Shown piece by piece: positions 41,407-49,579 of a stretch of DNA of 64,000 nt. A program made the translations under genes and the position numbers. The stretch lies in NCBI RefSeq assembly GCF_023573145.1, contig NZ_CP097635.1, positions 2,976,001 to 3,040,000 of the forward strand. Direction: 5' to 3'. Source of the DNA: Aquincola tertiaricarbonis. GTDB taxonomy: Bacteria; Pseudomonadota; Gammaproteobacteria; Burkholderiales; Burkholderiaceae_C. The notes under the pieces were generated by a model that had not been told where the DNA came from, did no database searches, and saw nothing but the letters and a program-made list of their open reading frames with translations. Position 1 is the first letter of the stretch. Each line of letters opens with the position of its first letter.

Positions 41407-43538
41407 ACCGACACCTCCAACACGCCGTGTTCGCGGCCGGCCTGGGCGCCATCGCCTGGGTGGCCGTGGGCTATGCCGGCCGCAGCCCGCTGGCGCTGGT
41501 GATGATGGCGCTGATCGCCGCCACCTACCTGGCCGGCGCGCTGGAACTGCGCCGCCACCGCGCCGCCACCGACGCGCTGCAGGCCGCGCTGGCCGACCTG
41601 GCACAACCCCAGCAGGAGCTGGCCCCCTGGCTGCAGCGCCTGCCCGCCGCCCTGCGGCAGCCGGTGCGGCTGCGCATCGAGGGTGAGCGCAGCGCCCTGC
41701 CCGGCCCCGCGCTGACGCCCTACCTGACCGGCCTGCTGGTGCTGCTGGGCATGCTGGGCACCTTCCTGGGCATGGTGGTCACGCTCAACGGCACCGGCCT
41801 GGCGCTGGACAGCGCCACCGACCTGGCCTCGATCCGCGCTTCGCTGTCGGCGCCGGTCAAGGGCCTGGGCCTGGCCTTCGGCACCTCGGTGGCCGGCATC
41901 GCCGCTTCGGCCATGCTGGGGCTGCTGTCGGCCCTGCTGCGGCGCCAGCGCCAGCAGGTGGTGCAGCAGCTGGACGGCCACATCGCCGGCCCGTTGCGCG
42001 TGTTCTCGCAGGCGCACCGCCGCGACGAACAGCTGCGCCTGCTGCAGCAGCAGGCCGAGACGCTGCCGGTGCTGGTGGACCGGCTGCAGGCCCTGATGGG
42101 CGGCATTGAGCGCCAGGGGGAGCTGCTGGGCAGCCGGCTGGCCGATGAGCAGGCCCGCTTCCATGAGCAGGCCGGCCAGGCCTACACCCAGCTGGCCGCC
42201 TCGGTCGGCCGCTCGCTGGAGCACAGCCTGGCGGCCAGCGCCCGCGCCGCCGGCGCCACGCTGCAGCCGGTGGTGGAAGCCACCATGGCCGGCATCGCCC
42301 GCGAGACGCAGGCCTTGCAGGCCACGCTGGCCGGCGGCCTGGACCGACAGCTGCAGGCCCTGACCGATCGCGTGGAAACCGCCCACACCCGCGTGGCCGA
42401 CCACTGGCAGCAAGCGCTCGCCGACCACCAGGCGCAGCAGGCCGGCCAGGCGCAGCACTGGCAGGCGCGGCTGGACGCGCTGGCCGAGCGGCTGGAACAA
42501 CGCTCCAGCGCGATGGTGGACGCCGTGGCCCAGCGGCTGGACCACACCGCCGACGCCGTGGCCACCCGCTGGCAGGCCCTGGCCGCCGAGCAGCACCGGC
42601 TGCAGCAGGCCACGGTGGCCGAGCAGCAGCGCGCCCAGCAAGCCAGCGCCGCCGAACAGCTGCGCTTGCACCAGGCCAGCGCAGCCGAGCTGCAGGCCCT
42701 GCAGCGCAGCACCGCCGAGACGCTGCAGCGCCAGCAGCAGCAGGCCACCACCGCGCTGCAGCAGGCGATGGACGCCGCCGCCAGCGGCTTTGCCCAGCAG
42801 GCCGCGGCGCTGCTGCAATCGGTGGAGCGGGTGCATGCCGGCCTGCAGAGCAGCCTGGCCGAGGCCGATGCCCAGCGCCTGGCGGCCTGGACGGGCCGGT
42901 TGAACGGCATGGCCCACTCGCTGCAGCAGGCCTTCGAGCAGACCGGCCAGCGCACGCTGGCCGAGATCGGCACGGTGCTGCAGGCAGCCGCCGATGCGCC
43001 GCGCGCCGCGGCCGAGGTGATCAACGAACTGCGCGACAAGCTCAGCGACAGCATGGCCCGCGACCAGGCGATGCTGGCTGAACGCGAGCGCATGCTGCAG
43101 ACCCTGGGCACGCTGCTGGACACGGTGCAGCACGCCAGCCAGGGCCAGCGCCAGGCCATCGACACGCTGGTGGCCTCGTCCGCCGAGCTGCTGGACGGCC
43201 TGGGCCAGCGCCTGGCCGCCAGCACCGAGGCGCACGAAGGCCGCATGGCCGAGGTGGCCGCGCAGCTCACCGGCAGCGCGGTGGAAGTGGCCAGCCTGGG
43301 CGAAGCCTTCGGCACCGCGGTGCAGCAGTTCAGCCAGACCAGCGAGCAGCTGGCCGCGCAGCTGCAGCGCATCGAAACCGCGCTGAGCCAGTCGCTGACG
43401 CGCAGCGACGAGCAGCTGGCCTATTACGTGGCGCAGGCGCGTGAGGTCATCGACCTCAGCATCAGCTCGCAGCAGCAGATCGTCGAAGACCTGCAGCAGC
43501 TGGGCCGCCAGCGCGCGCTGGCCGGCAGCGACGCATGA
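41403..43538 (+). CDS. DUF802 protein; MotA/ZorA-like stator with long coiled-coil tail
   Basis: A 711-aa protein. Two hydrophobic helices lie near residues 8-25 and 29-47. A MotA/TolQ/ExbB-like pair follows: helix 3 at about 107-128 (LTGLLVLLGMLGTFLGMVVT) and helix 4 at about 153-178 (GLGLAFGTSVAGIAASAML then GLLSALL). Residues about 180-700 are almost continuous Gln/Ala/Glu-rich coiled coil. This is the layout of ZorA, an ion-driven stator with an intracellular tail. The partner gene downstream has the matching MotB/ZorB layout. Function not known; the motor role is inference from architecture. It is coupled to both neighbours by ATGA overlaps. Confidence 0.85.
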   Translation: MNRHLQHAVFAAGLGAIAWVAVGYAGRSPLALVMMALIAATYLAGALELRRHRAATDALQAALADLAQPQQELAPWLQRLPAALRQPVRLRIEGERSALPGPALTPYLTGLLVLLGMLGTFLGMVVTLNGTGLALDSATDLASIRASLSAPVKGLGLAFGTSVAGIAASAMLGLLSALLRRQRQQVVQQLDGHIAGPLRVFSQAHRRDEQLRLLQQQAETLPVLVDRLQALMGGIERQGELLGSRLADEQARFHEQAGQAYTQLAASVGRSLEHSLAASARAAGATLQPVVEATMAGIARETQALQATLAGGLDRQLQALTDRVETAHTRVADHWQQALADHQAQQAGQAQHWQARLDALAERLEQRSSAMVDAVAQRLDHTADAVATRWQALAAEQHRLQQATVAEQQRAQQASAAEQLRLHQASAAELQALQRSTAETLQRQQQQATTALQQAMDAAASGFAQQAAALLQSVERVHAGLQSSLAEADAQRLAAWTGRLNGMAHSLQQAFEQTGQRTLAEIGTVLQAAADAPRAAAEVINELRDKLSDSMARDQAMLAERERMLQTLGTLLDTVQHASQGQRQAIDTLVASSAELLDGLGQRLAASTEAHEGRMAEVAAQLTGSAVEVASLGEAFGTAVQQFSQTSEQLAAQLQRIETALSQSLTRSDEQLAYYVAQAREVIDLSISSQQQIVEDLQQLGRQRALAGSDA

Positions 43539-44260
43539 GCCTGGCCTGGGACACCCCCGAAGACGGCGTTGAGGAGGCGGGCACGCCGGTGTGGGCCGCC
43601 TTCGGCGACCTGATGGCCGGGCTGCTGGGCGCCTTCGTGCTGATCCTGGTCTACGTGGTGGGCCAGCAGCTGGACCTGAGCCACCGGCTGCAGGCCGAGG
43701 TGGCACAGCGCCAGGCCGAGACTCAGCGCCGGCAGTCGCTGGAACAGGTGCTGGCCGGGCCGCTGGCGGCCGGCCGCGTCTCGCTGGTGGATGGCCGCAT
43801 CGGCATCAGCGGCAGCCTGCTGTTCGAGTTCAACTCGGCCGACCTGCAGCCCGAGGGCCGGCGCCTGCTGCGCAGCCTGGCCAGGCCCCTGGCCGCCTAC
43901 CTGCGTGAGCGCGACGAGATGCTGATGGTCAGCGGCTTCACCGACGACCGCGGGGTGCGCGAGCGCAGCAAGCATTTCGAGGACAACTGGGAGCTGTCGG
44001 CCCAGCGCGCCCTCACCGTGACCCGCGCGCTGATCGAAGAAGGCCTGCCGGCCCCGTACGTGTTCGCGGCGGCCTTCGGCGCGCAGCAGGCTGTGGCCAG
44101 CAACGCCGATGCCGAGGGCCGGGCCAAGAACCGCCGGGTGGAGATGTCGCCGATGCAGCGGCCGGCCCGGGGCCCCGCACGCGCAGCCTCCGCCCCCACC
44201 CTCGCCCCCGCTGCCGCGGCCAGCACCGCTGCCCCGGCGCCCGCCCCCCGCCGTGACTGA
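43535..44260 (+). CDS. OmpA-domain protein, MotB/ZorB-like
   Basis: A 241-aa protein with one N-terminal helix (GDLMAGLLGAFVLILVYVVG, about 24-43), preceded by a cytoplasmic tail. Asp25 at the helix start is placed like the proton-binding aspartate of MotB/ZorB. The periplasmic part is an OmpA-like peptidoglycan-binding domain: LLFEFNSADLQPEGRRLL, SGFTDD, NWELSAQRALTVTRALIEEG, NADAEGRAKNRRVEM. Its length and layout fit the B subunit of a 5:2 rotary motor with the DUF802 protein. The C-terminus is a Pro/Ala-rich tail. It overlaps both neighbouring genes. Confidence 0.9.
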   Translation: MSLAWDTPEDGVEEAGTPVWAAFGDLMAGLLGAFVLILVYVVGQQLDLSHRLQAEVAQRQAETQRRQSLEQVLAGPLAAGRVSLVDGRIGISGSLLFEFNSADLQPEGRRLLRSLARPLAAYLRERDEMLMVSGFTDDRGVRERSKHFEDNWELSAQRALTVTRALIEEGLPAPYVFAAAFGAQQAVASNADAEGRAKNRRVEMSPMQRPARGPARAASAPTLAPAAAASTAAPAPAPRRD

Positions 44261-44837
44261 GCTCTTGCAGCCGCCCCCGCTGGCCGACTGGCTGGCCGAG
44301 CGCCGCGCCCAGGGCGCGCAGCAGCGCGACCCGATGCGCTTCCGCTTCATCGAGGCCATGGCCCGGCGCGCGGCCGGGCATCGCGGCTTGGCGGCCGAGC
44401 GCCTGGCGCAGCGGCTGCAGCAGCTGGCTGCGGCCTACGATGGTGCCGCCGCGGCGGCACCGCAGCCCGCTTCGGCGGCCCCGGCCGCAGCGCGCCCACC
44501 CGGCCCGCTGGCCGCCCTGGTGGCGGAACTGGCGCAGCAATCGCCGCCCGAGACCGAGCTGAAGACGCTGCGCGACTTCCGCAGCACCTGGTCGCGGCTG
44601 AGCGCCGAGCGCCGGCTCACCCAGTCGCTGGCGGTGGTGCCCGACAACGCGGGGCCGCTAAACTCGCAGCAGCTGGTGCACCGCGCCCTGCGGCTGATGC
44701 GTGAGCTGTCGCCCGGCTACCTCGACCGCTTCGTGCAGCACGTGGACGCGCTGCTGTGGCTGGACCAGCTCAATGCCGCCGGTGCCGCGCCCCGCAAGAC
44801 CAGTGCCGCCGACCGCCGCCGCAGCAGCAGCCCTTAG
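44253..44837 (+). CDS. DUF2894-family protein, last gene of putative motor operon
   Basis: A 194-aa soluble, basic, helical protein of the DUF2894 family (DPMRFRFIEAMARRAAGHRG; LKTLRDFRSTWSRLSAERRL; LRLMRELSPGYLDRFVQHVD). Function unknown. The GTG start at 44253 overlaps the OmpA-gene stop by 8 bases. In this operon it could be an effector or an assembly factor. The central Ala/Pro-rich stretch is a flexible linker. Confidence 0.85.
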   Translation: MTELLQPPPLADWLAERRAQGAQQRDPMRFRFIEAMARRAAGHRGLAAERLAQRLQQLAAAYDGAAAAAPQPASAAPAAARPPGPLAALVAELAQQSPPETELKTLRDFRSTWSRLSAERRLTQSLAVVPDNAGPLNSQQLVHRALRLMRELSPGYLDRFVQHVDALLWLDQLNAAGAAPRKTSAADRRRSSSP

Positions 44838-44851
44838 CGCGCCGCCCAGAT

Positions 44852-45913
44852 ATGATGGACATCAGCCCTACTGATGTCTTGATGGTCGACCTACCGCGCC
44901 CTGGCCCCACGCTGCGCTTCATCCGTTGGACGGCGCGCTTCAGAACCCGGCCCCGCCTGGCCTACCCCGTGGCGGTGATCGCCTTCCTGCTGGCCCTGGG
45001 GGCCCGCTTCCTAGCCGATCCGCTGCTGGGCAACGGCTTCCCGTTCCTCACGTTCTTCCCAGCCATCCTGCTCAGCGCCTTCGTGTGCGGCCGCGGGCCG
45101 GGCACGCTCTGTGCGCTGCTGTCCATCGGGGCGGCGTGGTACTGGTTCATCCTGCCGCGGGAGAGCTTCGCGCTCGATGGCACTGCGGCCCTGGCCATCG
45201 CCTTCTTCGTGCTGATCAGCGTGGTCGACATCGTGGTGATCGACCTGCTGTCGCAGGTGACGAGCCAGCTCGAGAAGAGCCAGGAGCGTTCGCAGGCGCT
45301 GTTGGCACAACGCACCACGCTGTTCCAGGAGCTGCAGCACCGGGTGGCCAACAACCTGACGCTGGTGGGCAGCGTGCTGGCGGTGCAGGCCCGCCAGCTG
45401 CGCCACAACCCCGAGGCCACCGCTGCGCTGAACGAGGCGCGGCGCCGCTTCGACCTGTTCTCGCGCATCCACCGCCGGCTGCACGACCCGGCCGCGGCCG
45501 ACCAGCCGCTGGCCGAGCGCCTGCGCGAGATGTGCGACGACATTCTGAAGGCGGCCGAGGCCGGGCAGGTGCGCTGCGAGGTGCATGCGGCCGACCTGGT
45601 GTTCGACATCGACCGCACGACGGTGCTGTCGATGATCGTGCTGGAGGTCATCAGCAATGCGCTCAAGCATGCCTTCGAGCCGGGCGAAGCTGGCCACATC
45701 GTGGTGAACCTGCAGCCGCTGGACGCCCGGCAGCTGGAGCTGGCCATCACCGACGACGGCCGCGGCATGCCCGAGGGCTACGACAGCAGCCGCAGCGAGC
45801 GGCTGGGCATGAAGATCCTGTCGGGCTTCGCCTCGTCGCTGCGCGGCACGGTGGAACTGCGGCCGGGGCCGCGCGGCACTGGCACGTGCGTGCGCGTCGT
45901 ATTCCCCGCCTGA
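44852..45913 (+). CDS. Sensor histidine kinase, HisKA_2 type with DUF4118-like membrane domain
   Basis: A roughly 353-aa membrane kinase. Three to four helices (AYPVAVIAFLLALGARFLAD; FLTFFPAILLSAFVCGRGPG; GTAALAIAFFVLISVVDIVV) form a DUF4118-type region, followed by a HisKA_2 box with phospho-acceptor His in ELQHRVANNLTLVGS and HATPase motifs (LEVISNALKHAFEPGE; ITDDGRGMP; LGMKILSGFASSL). The start is uncertain: ATG 44852 overlaps a TATGAT that could be a promoter -10 element, and ATG 44882 is an alternative. Tandem repeats start at its stop codon. No cognate regulator adjacent. Confidence 0.88.
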   Translation: MMDISPTDVLMVDLPRPGPTLRFIRWTARFRTRPRLAYPVAVIAFLLALGARFLADPLLGNGFPFLTFFPAILLSAFVCGRGPGTLCALLSIGAAWYWFILPRESFALDGTAALAIAFFVLISVVDIVVIDLLSQVTSQLEKSQERSQALLAQRTTLFQELQHRVANNLTLVGSVLAVQARQLRHNPEATAALNEARRRFDLFSRIHRRLHDPAAADQPLAERLREMCDDILKAAEAGQVRCEVHAADLVFDIDRTTVLSMIVLEVISNALKHAFEPGEAGHIVVNLQPLDARQLELAITDDGRGMPEGYDSSRSERLGMKILSGFASSLRGTVELRPGPRGTGTCVRVVFPA

Positions 45914-46076
45914 TGGAGCCCCCAAGGCCCGGGCTTCGCCCGGACCGCCCCCCCGAGGGGGAGCCACGAAGCTTGGGGCGGCCCGGCGCTTCGTGATGGA
46001 GCCCCCAAGGCCCGGGCTTCGCCCGGACCGCCCCCCCGAGGGGGAGCCACGAAGCTTGGGGCGGCCCGGCGCTTCG
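45911..46076. repeat. Tandem pair of identical 83-bp repeats
   Basis: Two exact 83-bp units, 45911-45993 and 45994-46076, each TGATGGAGCCCCCAAGGCCC through CGGCCCGGCGCTTCG. They share the outer arms (GCCCCCAAG, CTTGGGGCGGCCCGGCG) of the 77-bp family but have a different inner stem (CCGGGCTTCGCCCGG). The first unit starts on the histidine kinase stop codon; the second ends 10 bases before the convergent MarR gene. Confidence 0.93.
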
Positions 46077-46085
46077 TGACCCTGC

Positions 46086-46553
46086 CTAGCCGTTTTCGTC
46101 CGCAGCCAGATTCGCCCGCACCCGCTGCAGCAGCGCCAGCAGCTGCTGGCGCTCGGCCTCGCTCAGGCCTTCCAGGCTTTGCCGGGCCACGGTGCTCAGC
46201 GCACGCTGGTTGTCGCGCTGCAGCTGGCGGCCGGCCTCGCTCAGGTGCAGCCGGATCTTGCGGCGGTCGGTGTCGTCCACCTGCGCTTCCAGCAGCCCGC
46301 GCTCCTTCAGGCCGGTGACCAGCCGCGCGATCTGCGCCTTGTCGCGGCCCGAATGGGTGGCCAGGTCGCCGGCCATCGCCCCCGGGTGGCGGGCGAAGAA
46401 GCCCAGCACCTTGTCCTCCAGGTGGGTGATCGCTGGCGCACTGTCACGCAGCAGCCGGTACTGGCGGCCGCGGTACAGGTGCATCAGCGCATGGATCGCG
46501 TCGAAGACCTCATCAGCGGCGGCATGGTTGACATTATCAACTTTAGGTCTCAT
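46086..46553 (-). CDS. MarR-family transcriptional regulator
   Basis: A 155-aa dimeric winged-helix regulator. The DNA-binding core is GAMAGDLATHSGRDKAQIARL followed by VTGLKERGLLEAQ, with the wing in DDTDRRKIRLHLSEAG. It is divergent from the siderophore-interacting protein gene and probably controls it and itself. Two copies of TGACATTRTCA flank its start (46529-46539 and 46560-46570). Start at 46553 (MRPKVDNV); 46571 is an alternative that would cover the second site. The first operator copy lies inside the first codons. Confidence 0.9.
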   Translation of the reverse strand: MRPKVDNVNHAAADEVFDAIHALMHLYRGRQYRLLRDSAPAITHLEDKVLGFFARHPGAMAGDLATHSGRDKAQIARLVTGLKERGLLEAQVDDTDRRKIRLHLSEAGRQLQRDNQRALSTVARQSLEGLSEAERQQLLALLQRVRANLAADENG

Positions 46554-46570
46554 GATGGATGACATTGTCA
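46529..46570. promoter_or_regulatory. Twin palindromic operators between marR and sip
   Basis: TGACATTATCA at 46529-46539 and TGACATTGTCA at 46560-46570, 31 bp apart (about three helical turns), each palindromic or nearly so (the first extends to GTTGACATTATCAAC). They overlap the start of the MarR gene and lie upstream of the divergent sip gene. Typical of MarR autoregulation. Confidence 0.65.
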
Positions 46571-46585
46571 CCTATCTGTTCCACC

Positions 46586-47332
46586 ATGACCACCGCTTCC
46601 ATGCCCACCTCCACCCGCCGCGTGCAACGCGTGCGCCATGAACTGCGCCGCCGCGATCTCCAGGTGCTGCGCACCGAGCCGCTGGGCCCCGGCTTCGTCG
46701 CCATCACCTTCGGCGGCGAATCGCTGGCCGACTTCGTGTCGCTGGGCTTTGACGACCACGTCAAGTTCATGCTGCCCGGTGAGACGCCCGAGGCCGAGCC
46801 CGTGCGGCGCGACTACACGCCGCGCCGCTTCGACGCGGCGCGCCGCGAGCTGACCATCGAATTCGCGCTGCACGGCCACGGCGCCGCCAGCGACTGGGCG
46901 CGCCAGGCCCGCCCGGGCGACAGCGCCACCATTGGCGGGCCGCGCGGCTCGATGGTGGTGCCCACCGACTATGACTGGCACCTGCTGGTGGGCGACGCCA
47001 CCGCCCTGCCCGCGGTGCACCGCCGCCTGGAAGAGCTGCCGGCCGGTACCCGCGCGGTCGTCCGCCTGCTGGTGGCCGAAGCCGACCGCCGCGCGCTGAC
47101 CAGCGAGGCCACGCTGGACCTGCAATGGCTGGACACGCCCGACCAGCTCCTGCAAGCCCTGCAGGCCCAAGCCCTGCCCAGCGGCGAAGGCTTCGCCTGG
47201 GCAGCCGGAGAAGCCGCCACCATGGCCCGCGTGCGCGACCTGCTGCTGGTCGAGCGCGGCCATCCGAAAGAGTCCGCCCGCATCTCGGCCTACTGGCGGG
47301 CGGGCACGTCGAGCTTTCACGAGGATCTGTGA
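46586..47332 (+). CDS. Siderophore-interacting protein (NADPH ferric-chelate reductase)
   Basis: A 248-aa FAD-dependent reductase (ViuB/YqjH family) that releases iron from ferric siderophores in the cytoplasm. The FAD-binding region is HVKFMLPGE...RRDYTPRRFDAARREL. NAD(P) binding and the C-terminal signature are in VGDATALPAVHRRLEELPAG, AWAAGEAATMARVRDLLLVE and ISAYWRAGTSSFHEDL. Start at 46586 gives a normal N-terminus; 46559 would add nine residues and overlap the operator. Divergent MarR gene as likely regulator. Confidence 0.93.
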   Translation: MTTASMPTSTRRVQRVRHELRRRDLQVLRTEPLGPGFVAITFGGESLADFVSLGFDDHVKFMLPGETPEAEPVRRDYTPRRFDAARRELTIEFALHGHGAASDWARQARPGDSATIGGPRGSMVVPTDYDWHLLVGDATALPAVHRRLEELPAGTRAVVRLLVAEADRRALTSEATLDLQWLDTPDQLLQALQAQALPSGEGFAWAAGEAATMARVRDLLLVERGHPKESARISAYWRAGTSSFHEDL

Positions 47333-47354
47333 GCCGGTCCGCTGGACCGTTCAG

Positions 47355-48350
47355 TCACTCCGGCTGTATGCCGGCTGCCTTGATCACCGCCCCCCAGCGC
47401 TGGATGTCCTTGGCCAGCAGCTCGCGGGCCTGGGTGGGGGTGCTGGATTGCAGTCGCATGCCCAGGGCCTCCAGGCGGGTGCGCACGCCGCCATCGGCGA
47501 CCGCGCTGGCGATGGCGCGCTGCAGCGCGTCGATCACCGGCTGCGGCGTGCCGGCCGGCGCGGCGATGGCGTTCCAGCTGCTCACGTCGTAGCCCTTCAG
47601 GCCCGCCTGCTGCACCGTGGGCACGTCGGGCAGCGCCGCGTTGCGCTGGCTGGCGGTGGTGGCCAGCGCGCGGATCTCGCCGGCCTTGAGCTGGGCCATC
47701 ATCGGCCCGACGATCTCCAGCGCCACGTCGATCTCGCCGCTGCGCAGCGCCATCAGCACCGCCGGCGAGCCTTTGTAGGGCACGGTCAGCAGCTGCACGC
47801 CGGCCACGGTTTCGAACAGCTTGGCCGCCAGGTGCTGGGTGCTGCCCACCGCGATGGTGCCGGTCTTCAGCGCTCCGGGCTGGGCCTGCGCATGCCGCAG
47901 CAGGTCGGGCAGCGTCTTGAACGGCGAGTTGGCGGGCACCACGATGCCGAGGTCGAAGAAGCCCAGCGTGGAGATGGGCTGCAGGTCCTTCAGCGTGTCG
48001 TAGGGCAGCTTCTTGAAAAGGCCCACGCTCACGGCGTTGCCGTTGCTCATCAGCAGCAGCGTGTGGCCGTCGGGCTTGGCGCTGGCCACGGCCTGGCTGG
48101 CGACGATGCTGCCCGCGCTGGGCCGGTTGTCCACCACCACGGTCTGCTTGAGGGTCTGGCCCATGGCCTCGGCCACCGCGCGGGCGGTGACGTCGGCGAT
48201 GCCGCCCGGCGCAAAAGGCACGATCAGCGTGATCGGCCGGCTGGGAAACGCCGGCTGCGCCTGAACGGCAGCCGGCAGCCAGCCCGCGGTGGCGGCCAGC
48301 AGCGCGGTGCCCAGGGCGGCGCGACGGCGCCGCTTGAAGAATGTCGTCAT
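47355..48350 (-). CDS. Bug/TTT-family periplasmic binding protein
   Basis: A 331-aa Bug receptor. The signal peptide ends near AAVQAQ, followed by PAFPSRPITLIVPFAPGGIA, VVVDNRPSAGSIVAS and KPDGHTLLLMSNG. It probably binds an aromatic or dicarboxylic acid. It is the last gene of the minus-strand lig cluster, 25 bases after a porin gene, with which it could work for outer-membrane and periplasmic uptake. No TctA/B genes nearby. Confidence 0.92.
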   Translation of the reverse strand: MTTFFKRRRRAALGTALLAATAGWLPAAVQAQPAFPSRPITLIVPFAPGGIADVTARAVAEAMGQTLKQTVVVDNRPSAGSIVASQAVASAKPDGHTLLLMSNGNAVSVGLFKKLPYDTLKDLQPISTLGFFDLGIVVPANSPFKTLPDLLRHAQAQPGALKTGTIAVGSTQHLAAKLFETVAGVQLLTVPYKGSPAVLMALRSGEIDVALEIVGPMMAQLKAGEIRALATTASQRNAALPDVPTVQQAGLKGYDVSSWNAIAAPAGTPQPVIDALQRAIASAVADGGVRTRLEALGMRLQSSTPTQARELLAKDIQRWGAVIKAAGIQPE

Positions 48351-48375
48351 CTCAACTCCTGATGCGTGAAGGTTC

Positions 48376-49461
48376 TCAGAACCGGTGACGCAGGCCCAGC
48401 ACCAGGCCGTTCTGGCTGCCCAGGGTGCCCATGAAGGCCGGCTTGGCATAGCCGCCCTCCACCTCGTTGCGGTCGACCACGGCATAGACGTCGCTGCGCT
48501 TGGAGAAGGCATACGACGCCGTGACGTAGGCCACCTTGCGCTTGCCGGCCAGCCGCGCACTGCCGGCCTGCTTGTCATGCAGGTAGGCGGCGCTGATGGT
48601 GACGGTGGGCAGCACCCGGGTGCTGGCGCCCAGCGTCCACACCCGGTTGGTCTGCGGGCTCACCTCGTCGTCGCGGCGCATGGCACCGGCCAACAACGTG
48701 AAGGCTTCGGTGAGCTTCCAGTTGCCGCCGGCGCCCACGATGCGGCGCTGCTCGGTGTCGGCCAGGTTGTTCAGCCGCTGCACGTACGCCCCCAGGCTCA
48801 CCGGGCCGGCGGTGTAGGCGGCCGACACGGCCCAGGCATCGCTGCCGTTGTTGCCGGCCACCTCACCCAGCGTGCGTGCGGCGGCCAGTTCCACGCCGGC
48901 CAGCTTGGCCTCCAGCTTCACCATGTTGTCCTGCCGCGCCACGTGGTGGCTGCTGAAGATGGAGTGCGCGGTGCTGTTGGGGTTGCCCTCGGGCTGGAAG
49001 CGCGCCGTCATCTGGTGGGCCAGGGTGTACTGGCGCCCCAGGCTCAGGCCCCAGCCATCGGTGCTGCGCAGGCCGATGTAGATCTCGCGGCCCCAGAAGC
49101 GGGTGGCAGCGGCCACCTGGCCGTAGTCGGCCGTGGGGCTGGCCTGGGCCGAGGCGCCGGTGCTGGGGTCGAAGCCCGACTCCATGGCCAGCAACGCCGA
49201 GAGGCCGCCGCCCAGGTCTTCCCGTGTGCGAAAGCCCAGCCGGCTGCCGGTGAAGATGCCGTCGTCCATGCTGACACGCGAGGCGCCGTCGGCGCCCACG
49301 TTGCTGGCGCGGCGCACCGCGGCATCGAAGAGGCCGTAGATCGTCACGCTGCTGGTGGCCTGGGCTGCCGCCAGCAAGGGCAGGCCGGCCAGCGCGCAGG
49401 CAGCGACGCAACGGGCCGGCAGGCGGCGCTGGCGTTGGGTGAAAGAAGGGGTGCGGTTCAT
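48376..49461 (-). CDS. Outer-membrane porin (Porin_4 family)
   Basis: A 361-aa 16-strand general porin. The signal peptide ends at LLAAAQA, followed by TSSVTIYGLFDAAVRRASNV, the typical burkholderial porin start. The C-terminal strand LVLGLRHRF ends with Phe, needed for BAM insertion. It probably admits anionic substrates for the adjacent Bug proteins. Start at 49461 follows an AGGAGACAAG ribosome-binding site. It lies between two Bug genes of the lig cluster. Confidence 0.94.
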   Translation of the reverse strand: MNRTPSFTQRQRRLPARCVAACALAGLPLLAAAQATSSVTIYGLFDAAVRRASNVGADGASRVSMDDGIFTGSRLGFRTREDLGGGLSALLAMESGFDPSTGASAQASPTADYGQVAAATRFWGREIYIGLRSTDGWGLSLGRQYTLAHQMTARFQPEGNPNSTAHSIFSSHHVARQDNMVKLEAKLAGVELAAARTLGEVAGNNGSDAWAVSAAYTAGPVSLGAYVQRLNNLADTEQRRIVGAGGNWKLTEAFTLLAGAMRRDDEVSPQTNRVWTLGASTRVLPTVTISAAYLHDKQAGSARLAGKRKVAYVTASYAFSKRSDVYAVVDRNEVEGGYAKPAFMGTLGSQNGLVLGLRHRF

Positions 49462-49579
49462 CGGTCTTGTCTCCTCTGGGTTGAATCTGGGCATGCGGCG
49501 GCCCGGCCAGGGCCTTCGAGGGCCTGGCTGCGGGTGGCGTCAGGGATGAGCCGCGGGCGCGCCCACGGCGTGCAAACGG

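Noticed and set aside
44851..44856. TATGAT as a promoter -10 element for the histidine kinase
   Set aside because: A good match to the hexamer, but no convincing -35 hexamer at 16-18 bp upstream, and it overlaps a possible start codon; noted only as start uncertainty.
40492..46076. Tandem repeats as a CRISPR array
   Set aside because: The units are directly adjacent 76-83 bp repeats with no unique spacers, and no cas gene is nearby.
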